Assembly: GCA_028818995.1 (NCBI GenBank)
Contig: JAPPMR010000421.1
Span: 1 to 10,757 of the forward strand
DNA length: 10,757 nucleotides
Direction of reading: 5' to 3'
From: Candidatus Poribacteria bacterium
GTDB taxonomy: Bacteria; Poribacteria; WGA-4E; WGA-3G
Shown: piece after piece, positions 1 to 7,417 of the stretch
Position numbering within the stretch: the stretch's first letter is position 1
Layout: the number at the start of each line of letters is the position of its first letter
Notes under the pieces: model-generated
The model's database searches: none
What the model saw: only the letters and a program-made list of their open reading frames with translations
What the model was told of the DNA's origin: nothing
Translations under genes and position numbers: made by a program

Positions 1-1
1 T

Positions 2-3000
2 TGGGCATTTACCACACCTGTTCGTCCAACGCTACCCGCTGTCAAAAACAAAGATTGGGCGCGAAATCCAATTGATGCGTTTATCCTTACACGTCTCGAA
101 AAAGAGGGGTTAAAACCTGCCAAAGAGACGGATAGACGAACCCTCATCCGCCGCTTAAGTTTTGACCTTACCGGTTTACCACCAACCCGTGAAGAAATCT
201 ACCAATTCCTCGCGGACGATTCACCCGATGCATATCCAAAATTGATTGATACCTTCATGGCAAAGCCTGAATATGGCGAACACATGGCGCGCTTCTGGTT
301 AGATGTAGCACGTTATGGCGATACGCACGGACTGCATTTAGATAACTACCGCGAGATGTGGCCCTACAGGGATTGGGTTATTAAGGCATTCAATAATAAG
401 ATGCCGTTCGACCAGTTTACGATTGAGCAGTTGGCAGGTGATCTTTTACCTGAACCGACCGTTGATCAACAGGTAGCCACTGGTTTCAATCGGTGCCACG
501 TCACAACGAGCGAAGGCGGTTCAATTGCCGAAGAATATTACGTGCGATATGCCGTTGACAGAGCGAATACGACTGCCACCGTCTGGATGGGATTAACTGC
601 CGGTTGTGCACAGTGCCACGACCATAAATATGACCCAATTTCACAGAAGGAATACTATCAACTTTATGCCTATTTCAACAATATCACGGAAAATGCGATG
701 GACGGTAACCGCAAGGATTCTCCCCCTGTTGTGAAGTTGCCGACACCAGAACAGAAGGCAGAACTCGCAAAATATGATAGTGAGATCAAAGACTTAGACG
801 CACTGAGCAAAGGACCATTGCCACAGGTTGATGCTGCCCAAACTGCATGGGAAAACAGAATGCCGCGGTGGACACTTATCAAGCCAGATGCTGTCCTTTC
901 ACAAGGTGGCGCAATACTTGAAATCCGTGACGATAACTCCGTTTTAGCAAGCGGTATAAATCCTGACAATGAAGTGTATGAAGTTATCGCAAAACTGCCT
1001 GCTGGTAAATGGAGTGCTATCCGATTGGAAGGGCTTCCGGACAAATCTTTGCCGGGCAGTGGTATCGGACGCAGTGACAATAGCAATGTAGTTTTAACAG
1101 GATTTTCTGTTGACATCGTTCCTCCCGCAATTGCTGACCAAGAGCTTAATGCTGCTAAGGAAGCATCACAGAAGGCAACAGAAGAAGCGAAGGCTGCCGC
1201 AGAGGCAAAAGCAGCAGCAGATGCTAAGGCGGCTGAAGAGGCAAAAGCAGCTGAAGAAGCACGGAAAGCAGCAGAAGAAGCTGCGGCAACTGATGGAGCG
1301 CAATCCGCTGAAGATGCAGCACCGGAAGAAGCGGAAGACAAACCAGCCGAAGATGCTACAACAGATACCGATGCTGCTGAAGACGCTGCACCTGAAACTG
1401 ATGCCGCAGAACCTGCTGAAGATGCAGCACCGGAAGAAGCGGAAGACAAACCAGCCGAAGATGCTACAACAGATACTGATGCTGAAGACGCTGCACCTGA
1501 AACTGATGAAACGAAAGCCACTGAAGAAACAACTGAAGATGCAGCAGAACCCGCCGAACCTAAAGATCCTTGGACATCCGTTCCCATCGTAAAAGCATGG
1601 GCAGACAAGGAGCAGGGAGGTGGTGATTTTGCCATTGTCAATGCCATTGACGATAAGTCTGAAACCGGTTGGGGATTGGAAAGCAATAACAATCGTGGCA
1701 ACAGTCGGCAAGCGATCTTTCTTGTTGCAAATCCATTTGGCACAGAAGGTGGACTGCTCAGGATTCGCATTAAGCATGAATCTGAGAGTAGCAAGCACCA
1801 CCTTGGTCGATTCAGACTTGCTGTCACAGATGCACCGACGATCTACCCGATTGGATCCAAAGTATCTATTGGGAACTGGCATTCAGCCGGTCCGTTTACC
1901 GCAGAACACGGTAACATTGCTTTCTATAATGTTTATGAGCCGGAAACCAAACCTGTCAATACAAAGGATAAATTCACTCTCGGTTCGCAAGAATTGACGT
2001 GGAAAGAGCAGACACACTGGCAGGACAATCAGGTGCATAACGATATCGTCGGTGAAAACAGCGCGACATACCTCTATCGGAACATCACTTCCGAAACCAA
2101 GCAGAAAGCGACGCTTTACCTCAGTAGCAACGATGCTTTGAAAGTTTGGGTAAATCAGACAGAGATACTTGCCAGCAATATCCAGCGCGATGCTGCACCA
2201 GATACCGAAAAAGTCCAAATCCAGCTTAACCCCGGTAATAATGCCCTGCTGCTAAAAGTTGTCAACTATTCTGGCCCATCAGGTTTCTTCTTCCGTATGG
2301 AGTCCGATACACCGATGGTAACAGCCAACATCGTTGACACGATTGCGGTTGAAAGAGGTAAACGCAACGGAGATCAACAGACGCAAATTCGGGAATACTA
2401 CCGTCGGAATGTTTCAACCGATGAGGAGTTGAAAAAACTCTACGCGGATTTAGCAGATACCCAAAATAAACGGAATTCTCTCAACAATTCACTTACCACA
2501 ACGCTGGTAATGCAGGAACGATCCGAACCACGCGGCGCTTATGTCCTGGAGCGCGGCGCATATCAGCATCGTGGTGAACAGGTTTATCCACAAACACCCG
2601 CAGCACTTCCGGCAATGATAAAGGGTTCACCGCCGAATAGACTTTCACTGGCAAAGTGGTTGCTTTCCCGCAAACATCCGCTTACTGCGCGTGTCACGAT
2701 TAACCGTTTCTGGCAAAATATCTTCGGAGCCGGTATTGTGAGAACGTCAGAGGACTTCGGCACACAAGGCACACCACCCACGCATCCCGAGCTTCTCGAT
2801 TGGCTTGCAACCGAATTTGTGGCATCTGGCTGGGACGTGCAAGCAATGCAAAAATTGATGCTCACTTCAGCAACATACCGCCAAAGTGCACAAGTTACGC
2901 CTGAAAAATTGGAACGTGATGCCGATAACGTCTTGTTCTCTCGCGCACCAAGATATCGGTTTGATGCCGAAATCGTGCGCGATAACGCCTTAGCTGTTAG

Positions 3001-3589
3001 CGGGTTATTGTATAAACGTATCGGTGGACCGAGTGTCAAACCGCCTCAACCGGGTGGGCTTTGGAAAGCGGTCGGGTTTACAGGCTCTAATACTGATACC
3101 TTTAGGAAAGATACTGGTGCGGACAAGGTGTATCGTAGAAGCCTCTATACGTTCTGGAAACGGACAGCACCTCCTCCGCAGATGAACATCTTGGATGCGC
3201 CATCACGTGAGGCTTGCACAATCCGGCGTGAACGCACCAATACACCGATGCAGGCGTTAATGCTGATGAACGACCCGCAGTTCGTTGAAGCGGCACGCTC
3301 TTTCGCAGAACGCACGATTAAAGAGGGTGGTCAGACATCAGAGGAGCGGATCGCTTACATTTTTGAGATGGCTACAGCCCGCGAACCGAAACCAGCGGAA
3401 GCCGCATTGATACTCGAAACGATGCAGGCGCACGCAGAAGAACTAAAAGCGAATCCGGAAGCAGCCAAAGAACTCGTCGCTGTAGGCGAATCCAAACCTG
3501 ATGAAAAATTAGATGCAGTCGAAGTTGCCACATGGACAATGATTGCAAATCTGATTCTCAATCTGGACGAAGTTCTGAATAAGGGATAA
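2..3589 (+). CDS. DUF1549/DUF1553 (PSCyt2/PSD1) protein, 5'-truncated
   Basis: The reading frame is open from base 2, so the true start is upstream; 1195 residues are visible. The first residues (WAFTTPVRP, then NPIDAFILTRLEKEGLKP and FDLTGLPPT) are typical of the start of DUF1549, which usually follows an N-terminal PSCyt1 cytochrome-like domain that would lie outside the window. DUF1549 spans about residues 15-225 and contains a CAQCH (CxxCH, heme-c type) motif at bases 605-619. A beta-rich lectin-like region (about 297-375 and 525-620) is split by an Ala/Glu-rich insert (about 380-520). A galactose-binding/PA14-like segment follows (about 623-770, from IGNWHSAGPF). DUF1553 occupies about 878-1195 (RLSLAKWLLSRKHPLTARV, NRFWQNIFG, RRERTNTPMQALMLMND). 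An extracytoplasmic role, possibly redox, is inferred from the family; substrate and reaction are unknown. TTG at 242 is only an internal codon, not the start. Confidence 0.93.
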   Translation, partial: WAFTTPVRPTLPAVKNKDWARNPIDAFILTRLEKEGLKPAKETDRRTLIRRLSFDLTGLPPTREEIYQFLADDSPDAYPKLIDTFMAKPEYGEHMARFWLDVARYGDTHGLHLDNYREMWPYRDWVIKAFNNKMPFDQFTIEQLAGDLLPEPTVDQQVATGFNRCHVTTSEGGSIAEEYYVRYAVDRANTTATVWMGLTAGCAQCHDHKYDPISQKEYYQLYAYFNNITENAMDGNRKDSPPVVKLPTPEQKAELAKYDSEIKDLDALSKGPLPQVDAAQTAWENRMPRWTLIKPDAVLSQGGAILEIRDDNSVLASGINPDNEVYEVIAKLPAGKWSAIRLEGLPDKSLPGSGIGRSDNSNVVLTGFSVDIVPPAIADQELNAAKEASQKATEEAKAAAEAKAAADAKAAEEAKAAEEARKAAEEAAATDGAQSAEDAAPEEAEDKPAEDATTDTDAAEDAAPETDAAEPAEDAAPEEAEDKPAEDATTDTDAEDAAPETDETKATEETTEDAAEPAEPKDPWTSVPIVKAWADKEQGGGDFAIVNAIDDKSETGWGLESNNNRGNSRQAIFLVANPFGTEGGLLRIRIKHESESSKHHLGRFRLAVTDAPTIYPIGSKVSIGNWHSAGPFTAEHGNIAFYNVYEPETKPVNTKDKFTLGSQELTWKEQTHWQDNQVHNDIVGENSATYLYRNITSETKQKATLYLSSNDALKVWVNQTEILASNIQRDAAPDTEKVQIQLNPGNNALLLKVVNYSGPSGFFFRMESDTPMVTANIVDTIAVERGKRNGDQQTQIREYYRRNVSTDEELKKLYADLADTQNKRNSLNNSLTTTLVMQERSEPRGAYVLERGAYQHRGEQVYPQTPAALPAMIKGSPPNRLSLAKWLLSRKHPLTARVTINRFWQNIFGAGIVRTSEDFGTQGTPPTHPELLDWLATEFVASGWDVQAMQKLMLTSATYRQSAQVTPEKLERDADNVLFSRAPRYRFDAEIVRDNALAVSGLLYKRIGGPSVKPPQPGGLWKAVGFTGSNTDTFRKDTGADKVYRRSLYTFWKRTAPPPQMNILDAPSREACTIRRERTNTPMQALMLMNDPQFVEAARSFAERTIKEGGQTSEERIAYIFEMATAREPKPAEAALILETMQAHAEELKANPEAAKELVAVGESKPDEKLDAVEVATWTMIANLILNLDEVLNKG
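605..619 (+). other. CxxCH heme-c-type motif inside DUF1549
   Basis: The codons read Cys-Ala-Gln-Cys-His followed by DHKYDPISQ. This Cys/His motif is a recurrent feature of DUF1549 proteins and resembles covalent c-type heme attachment sites. Whether heme is bound here is not shown by the sequence. Confidence 0.7.
1140..1562 (+). repeat. Ala/Glu low-complexity insert in the DUF1549/DUF1553 protein
   Basis: This in-frame stretch first encodes Ala/Lys/Glu-rich sequence (AKAAEEARKAAEEA style, likely helical or coiled-coil, TolA-like in composition). It then turns into acidic Asp/Glu/Ala/Pro/Thr-rich sequence that is probably disordered. It sits between two parts of a beta-rich domain, between FSVDIVPP and PIVKAWADKE. 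The composition keeps several other frames open here, including a long antisense frame; I regard those as artefacts. Confidence 0.85.
1307..1507 (+). repeat. 108-bp tandem duplication within the coding region
   Basis: Copy 1 is at 1307-1414 and copy 2 at 1415-1507, a start-to-start distance of 108 bases (36 codons). Over the roughly 93 aligned bases I see one C/T substitution and one 3-base (GCT) deletion in copy 2. The encoded unit begins AEDAAPEEAEDKPAED. The near-identity at DNA level, including silent positions, points to a recent duplication that preserved the frame. Confidence 0.9.
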
Positions 3590-3600
3590 TTATTAAACTT

Positions 3601-3630
3601 GATGGGCATTACTGAAAAGTGGTGCCCATC
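3601..3630 (+). promoter_or_regulatory. 13-bp hairpin with GAAA tetraloop between genes
   Basis: Bases 3601-3613 (GATGGGCATTACT) pair with 3618-3630 (AGTGGTGCCCATC) around a GAAA loop at 3614-3617. The stem has 11 Watson-Crick pairs and two adjacent G-U pairs. It begins 11 bases after the TAA of the upstream gene and ends 10 bases before the ATG chosen for the first LRR gene. No T-run follows it on the + strand, so it does not look like a standard intrinsic terminator. It may act in RNA processing, partial termination or control of translation of the LRR gene; which of these is unknown. Confidence 0.6.
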
Positions 3631-3640
3631 TCATCAGATT

Positions 3641-4711
3641 ATGAAATCTCTTTATATGTTGTTTGCAATACCCATAATTTTCTTCGGTTGTTCATCTAAT
3701 CAAGATGTGGTAATGCCAGATGCTAACTTAGCTGCCGCAGTGCGCAAGGCACTCGGCATAGGTCCAACTGATCCTATCCCACAAAATCAGTTGAAAGCAT
3801 TAGAGAAACTATATGCTGGCGAAAAAGGCATAAAAGACCTAACAGGATTGGAAAAAGCGACAGGTTTGAAAGTTTTAAATCTTTACAAGAATCAAATTAC
3901 CAGCATAAAACCTATCGCGGGATTGAAAAAACTAACAGAGTTAATAATCTATGACAATCAGATCAGTGACATCACACCAATCGCTGGACTGACACAACTT
4001 ACAACGCAACTATACCTCAGTGGAAACCAGATCAGTGACATCACACCACTTGCTAACCTAACACAATTAAAAGAGTTAAACATTGGTAAGAACCAGATCA
4101 GTGACATCACACCACTTGCAAACTTAACCCAGTTGACGGAGTTACATCTCTATGGAAACCAGATTAGCGACACCAAGCCACTCAAAACATTGAAGCAGTT
4201 AGCAAAACTAAACCTCGGGTATAATCGGATTAGCGATCTTACGCCAATCGCTAACTTAACTCAAATAACAAGTCTATACCTTAGTAATAATCATATCAAG
4301 GATCTTACGGAACTTGTAAAATTAACGAATCTTAGATCTTTATTGCTCGGTCATAATCAAATTAGCGACATAAAACCGATCGCGGAATTGTCTCAGTTGG
4401 TATACTTGGAGATGCAAAACAATCAGGTTAACGACATCACACCGCTTGCTAACTTAGCGCAATTGACAAACTTACTGCTTGATAGGAATCAAATCAGGGA
4501 CATTATATCACTTGCAGAATTGACACAGATAAAAGAATTATACCTCAGCGGAAATTATATCAGAGACATTACACCACTTGCTGGATTGACACAATTGACA
4601 GACTTATGGATTAAAGACAATCCAATGCAGGATATGGAACCGCTCCAAAAACTTATGAAACAACTTCCGGATTTGGATATAGATATTGGAACACCACCTG
4701 CAGAAAACTAA
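3641..4711 (+). CDS. Internalin-like LRR protein with lipoprotein-like signal (12 repeats)
   Basis: This 356-aa protein has a short hydrophobic N-terminus ending in IIFFGCSS, with Cys17 in a relaxed lipobox position, so it is probably a lipoprotein or at least exported. An internalin-type cap follows (PDANLAAAVRKALGIG to about residue 71). Residues 73-337 form 12 LRRs of 22 residues, consensus LTQLTxLxLxxNQISDITPLAN; the third repeat has one extra residue. A short C-terminal cap (about 19 aa) ends the chain. I chose ATG 3641 over the in-frame TTG 3599 and ATG 3602 because those lie at or in the hairpin, and because from 3641 the signal aligns residue for residue with that of the LRR gene at 5496, including Cys17. 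No clear Shine-Dalgarno sequence precedes 3641. It is the first of three LRR paralogs. A protein-protein or ligand-binding role is likely; the partner is unknown. Confidence 0.88.
   Translation: MKSLYMLFAIPIIFFGCSSNQDVVMPDANLAAAVRKALGIGPTDPIPQNQLKALEKLYAGEKGIKDLTGLEKATGLKVLNLYKNQITSIKPIAGLKKLTELIIYDNQISDITPIAGLTQLTTQLYLSGNQISDITPLANLTQLKELNIGKNQISDITPLANLTQLTELHLYGNQISDTKPLKTLKQLAKLNLGYNRISDLTPIANLTQITSLYLSNNHIKDLTELVKLTNLRSLLLGHNQISDIKPIAELSQLVYLEMQNNQVNDITPLANLAQLTNLLLDRNQIRDIISLAELTQIKELYLSGNYIRDITPLAGLTQLTDLWIKDNPMQDMEPLQKLMKQLPDLDIDIGTPPAEN
3857..4651 (+). repeat. 12 tandem LRR units (66-bp period)
   Basis: Twelve units of 66 bases (one of 69) encode the LRR solenoid. Some neighbours are nearly identical in DNA: the 29 bases starting at 4025 recur exactly at 4091, one unit later. 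This fits growth by unequal exchange between units. Confidence 0.9.
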
Positions 4712-4728
4712 AATGCATATTCACTTTG

Positions 4729-4735
4729 AAAGGAA
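4729..4735 (+). promoter_or_regulatory. Ribosome binding site for second LRR gene
   Basis: AAAGGAA lies 9-10 bases before ATG 4745. An in-frame TGA at 4727-4729 excludes any longer N-terminus, so this site fixes the start of the signal-less LRR protein. Confidence 0.65.
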
Positions 4736-4744
4736 TATCACCCT

Positions 4745-5482
4745 ATGGAGAATTTGGCTGTAACAATACCGGATACCAACTTATCTGTCGCTGTGCGAGA
4801 TGCACTCGGTCTGCGCCCAAACGATTCTATTCCGCAAAAGAAGTTAGAAGAATTAGAAAAACTACATGCTGAAGAGAAAGGCATAAAAGACCTAACAGGA
4901 TTGGAGAAGGCAACGGGTTTAAAAGTTTTAGAGCTTGAGAAGAATCAGATTCGAGACATCACACCTATTGCTGGATTAACGCAACTGACATACTTAGAGT
5001 TTTGGGACAACCGAATCAGTGATATTAGACCCCTTTCAGAGTTAACACAGCTCACAAAATTAGGACTCGGTGATAATCAAATCAGTAACATCAAACCTTT
5101 GGCAGGGTTAACACAACTCACAGAATTAGGACTTTGGGATAATCATATTACCGACATTACGCCACTGGCTAACTTAACACAGATGCAGTTGTTAAACATC
5201 AGACGGAATCAACTTAGCGACATTTTTCCGCTCGCGAATTTGAAACAGATAACGCACTTATGGCTTAGCGGAAATCAAATAAACAACATTACGCCACTGG
5301 CTGATTTAAAGCAGTTGACACATTTAGCGTTGGATCAGAATCAAATCCGCGATATTAGTCTTATTGAGAATTGGACGAATCTAAAACGTTTTGCTATAGA
5401 CAAGAATCGTATTCAGGATATGACACCGCTTCAAAGACTCTTGAAACAGATACCAGATTTAGAATTGGATATAAAAAAATAA
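4745..5482 (+). CDS. Internalin-like LRR protein without signal peptide (8 repeats)
   Basis: This 245-aa protein starts MENLAVTIPDTNL, so the conserved cap begins only a few residues after the start Met. The hydrophobic leader seen in both neighbouring paralogs is absent. The cap runs to about residue 54, eight exact 22-residue LRRs cover residues 56-231, and a short C-terminal cap ends in LELDIKK. It follows the first LRR gene by 33 bases and precedes the third by 13 bases, which fits a single operon. As read, the product should stay in the cytoplasm, unlike its neighbours. Either it has an internal role, or it is a partial duplicate that lost its leader, or the start region has been damaged. 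The reading frame is otherwise intact with good repeat conservation, which argues against advanced decay. Confidence 0.85.
   Translation: MENLAVTIPDTNLSVAVRDALGLRPNDSIPQKKLEELEKLHAEEKGIKDLTGLEKATGLKVLELEKNQIRDITPIAGLTQLTYLEFWDNRISDIRPLSELTQLTKLGLGDNQISNIKPLAGLTQLTELGLWDNHITDITPLANLTQMQLLNIRRNQLSDIFPLANLKQITHLWLSGNQINNITPLADLKQLTHLALDQNQIRDISLIENWTNLKRFAIDKNRIQDMTPLQRLLKQIPDLELDIKK
4910..5437 (+). repeat. 8 tandem LRR units (66-bp period)
   Basis: Eight uninterrupted 66-base units encode the solenoid of the second LRR protein. They are more diverged from each other in DNA than the first units of the third LRR gene. Repeat 8 (WTNLKRFAIDKNRIQDMTPLQR, shortened here: starts WTNLKRF) resembles the last repeat of the other two proteins in its QDM(T/E)PL ending, which marks a conserved C-terminal unit. 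Confidence 0.88.
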
Positions 5483-5486
5483 AGGT
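5481..5486 (+). promoter_or_regulatory. Ribosome binding site for third LRR gene, overlapping upstream stop
   Basis: AAAGGT starts inside the TAA (5480-5482) of the preceding gene and lies 10 bases before ATG 5496. The overlap suggests the two genes are translated from one transcript with coupling. Confidence 0.55.
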
Positions 5487-5495
5487 ATTTACGGA

Positions 5496-7379
5496 ATGAA
5501 AAATGTTTGCTTAATACTTACTATTCTCATAGTTTTCCTCAGTTGTTCATTCACCTATGCTGTGACGATACCGGATGCTAACTTAGCTGCCGCTGTGCGT
5601 GAAGCACTCGATTTAGACCCAACGGATCCTATTCCACAAAAGGAATTGGAAGAATTGGAGCATCTGATTATCAGTCAAAAAAGCATAAGTGATTTAACGG
5701 GGCTGGAAAAAGCAACAGGATTAACGGTTTTATACCTCGGCAGAAACCGAATCAATGATCTCACGCCACTCACTAAGTTGACGCAGTTGACAGGACTATA
5801 CCTCCTGTATAACCAAATCAGTGACATCACACCGCTCGCTAAGTTGACGCAGTTGACGAAACTACACCTTGAGGATAACCAAATCAGTGACATCACACCG
5901 CTTGCTGAATTAAAGCAGCTTACAGAATTATCACTCTACCGCAATCAAATCAGTGACATCACACCGCTCGCTAAGCTGCTGAAGTTGACAAAACTACATC
6001 TCGCGTATAATCCGATCAGTGACATTACGCCGCTCGCCAGTTTGACGCAACTTACAGAGTTATGGCTCAATGACAATCCGATCAGAGACATTTCACCGCT
6101 TGCCAATTTGACACAACTTACAGAGTTATGGCTCCATAACAATCAAATCAGTGACATCACACCGCTTGCTGAGTTGGCGAAGTTGACAAAACTACATCTC
6201 GCGAATAATCCGATCAGTGACATCACACCGTTTGCTAAGATGACGCAGTTGACAGAACTATACTTTGATAGTAATCAACTTAGTGATCTCACATCGCTTG
6301 CTAAGTTGACACAGTTGACATCATTATCTCTTGATCGTAATCAAATCAGTGATATAACACCTCTTGCCAATTTGACACAAATAACGTCCTTACGTCTTAA
6401 TGATAATCAAGTTAACAATCTCAAACCCCTCGTTGGATTGACGCAATTGACAAAATTATATCTCACCAGAAATCAAGTCAGAGATGTCACACCACTCGCT
6501 GGTATGACACAGTTGACAGAGTTAGCACTTGGGGGTAATCAACTTCACGACATATCACATATTGCGGGCTTAACGAATTTGACTCAGCTATGGCTTTGGG
6601 GGAGCCATATTTTCGATATTACACCCCTCAAAAATTTAACGAAGTTAAAGGGGTTAAACCTCCATGATACTCAAATTCGTGATATTACAGCTCTTAGTGG
6701 TATGACAGACTTGAGGTGGCTACGAATTCATAAGAATGCTATCAACGATATTACACCGCTCGCGAACTTAACACGCTTAACAGGTGCGATGCTTAAGGAA
6801 AATCAAATCACAAACCTTAAACCCCTCGCAGGGTTGAAAGAATTGGATAGTTTGCAACTCCAAGAAAACCAAATTAACGATATTTCACCACTCAAAAAAT
6901 TAACGCAATTAAAAGACTTAAATCTGGGTGGAAACCAAATTAAAGACATTGCACCCATTCAAAATTTACGCAGTTTAACAGCATTTTGGGCATGGAGAAA
7001 TCAAATTACCGACATCACACCACTATCTGAGTTGACACAAATGCAAAAGTTGTGGCTTTGGGGAAATCAAATCAGTGATCTCACACCACTAACTCATTTG
7101 ACAGATTTGGAAGAGTTAAGCCTTGGACAAAACCAAATCAGTGATCTGACTCCCATAGCAGAAGCCAAACAGTTAAAACTATTGCATTTTGACAGAAACC
7201 AGGTCAAGGATATCAGTCTCATTGAAAAATTTACAAAGTTGACGAGTATATATGTCAGAGAAAATCCAATTCAGGATATGGAACCACTTCATAAACTTTT
7301 GGAACAAAATAATAATTTAGAAGCGGATACTTCAGCTCCAGTGGAACTAAATATTCAACCACCACCTGCGAATAAGTAA
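5496..7379 (+). CDS. Secreted internalin-like LRR protein (24 repeats)
   Basis: This 627-aa protein begins with a clear signal peptide (MKNVCLILTILIVFLSC, then SFTYA). Cleavage after TYA at residue 22 by signal peptidase I is plausible; Cys17, conserved with the first LRR protein, could instead be a lipid attachment site. The internalin-type cap (VTIPDANLAAAVREAL) extends to about residue 71. Residues 73-600 are exactly 24 LRRs of 22 residues without any indel, and a 27-residue Pro-rich tail (ending QPPPANK) follows. There is no LPXTG, transmembrane helix or added C-terminal domain. The repeats are of the internalin/SDS22 type, which form a curved solenoid whose concave sheet binds protein ligands in known cases. 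Repeats 1-12 are more uniform; repeats 14-15 lose the conserved Asn. The ligand is not known. Gene length, repeat purity and the intact frame indicate an active gene. Confidence 0.92.
   Translation: MKNVCLILTILIVFLSCSFTYAVTIPDANLAAAVREALDLDPTDPIPQKELEELEHLIISQKSISDLTGLEKATGLTVLYLGRNRINDLTPLTKLTQLTGLYLLYNQISDITPLAKLTQLTKLHLEDNQISDITPLAELKQLTELSLYRNQISDITPLAKLLKLTKLHLAYNPISDITPLASLTQLTELWLNDNPIRDISPLANLTQLTELWLHNNQISDITPLAELAKLTKLHLANNPISDITPFAKMTQLTELYFDSNQLSDLTSLAKLTQLTSLSLDRNQISDITPLANLTQITSLRLNDNQVNNLKPLVGLTQLTKLYLTRNQVRDVTPLAGMTQLTELALGGNQLHDISHIAGLTNLTQLWLWGSHIFDITPLKNLTKLKGLNLHDTQIRDITALSGMTDLRWLRIHKNAINDITPLANLTRLTGAMLKENQITNLKPLAGLKELDSLQLQENQINDISPLKKLTQLKDLNLGGNQIKDIAPIQNLRSLTAFWAWRNQITDITPLSELTQMQKLWLWGNQISDLTPLTHLTDLEELSLGQNQISDLTPIAEAKQLKLLHFDRNQVKDISLIEKFTKLTSIYVRENPIQDMEPLHKLLEQNNNLEADTSAPVELNIQPPPANK
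5712..7295 (+). repeat. 24 tandem LRR units (66-bp period), with a 198-bp higher-order copy
   Basis: Twenty-four 66-base units lie head to tail. Repeat 5 (from about 5981) and repeat 8 (from about 6179) match at 49 of 52 bases by eye and are exactly 198 bases apart, indicating duplication of a three-unit block. The second half is more diverged. Confidence 0.9.
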
Positions 7380-7385
7380 AGCATA

Positions 7386-7415
7386 GCAATGTCAATAAAA
7401 AGCAGCAGACATTGC
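7386..7415 (+). promoter_or_regulatory. 8-bp inverted repeat abutting the DUF1501 ribosome binding site
   Basis: GCAATGTC at 7386-7393 is perfectly complementary to GACATTGC at 7408-7415, with a 14-base A-rich loop. The right arm ends directly before the AAAAGGAG ribosome binding site. It lies 6 bases after the stop of the third LRR gene. The stem is AU-rich, so its stability is modest; no T-run follows. A role in mRNA end protection, or in separating LRR from DUF1501 expression, is possible. Confidence 0.45.
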
Positions 7416-7417
7416 AA

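Noticed and set aside
670..1827. Long antisense frame (385 aa) and other open frames across 1110-1882
   Set aside because: They overlap the Ala/Glu low-complexity insert of the DUF1549/DUF1553 gene, translate to Ser/Ala- or Cys/Phe-rich nonsense, and have no family resemblance. The + strand gene has recognisable domains on both sides.
3599..3640. Upstream starts TTG 3599 or ATG 3602 for the first LRR gene
   Set aside because: They add 14 or 13 residues encoded by the hairpin and precede a complete signal peptide that begins at 3641 and aligns with the third LRR protein.
4713..4763. Short frame of 16 codons ending just after the start of the second LRR gene, with a hydrophobic end, as a frameshifted signal peptide
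   Set aside because: It is too short and not similar to the leaders of the neighbouring paralogs; AAAAGG-type binding site and ATG 4745 fit better.
4025..6400. CRISPR-like regular DNA repeats
   Set aside because: The 66-base periodicity is explained by LRR codons in one continuous frame; there are no spacers or cas genes.
3857..7295. Repeat numbers 12, 8 and 24 all being multiples of four
   Set aside because: With three values this is likely chance; the only higher-order block visible in DNA is three units, not four.
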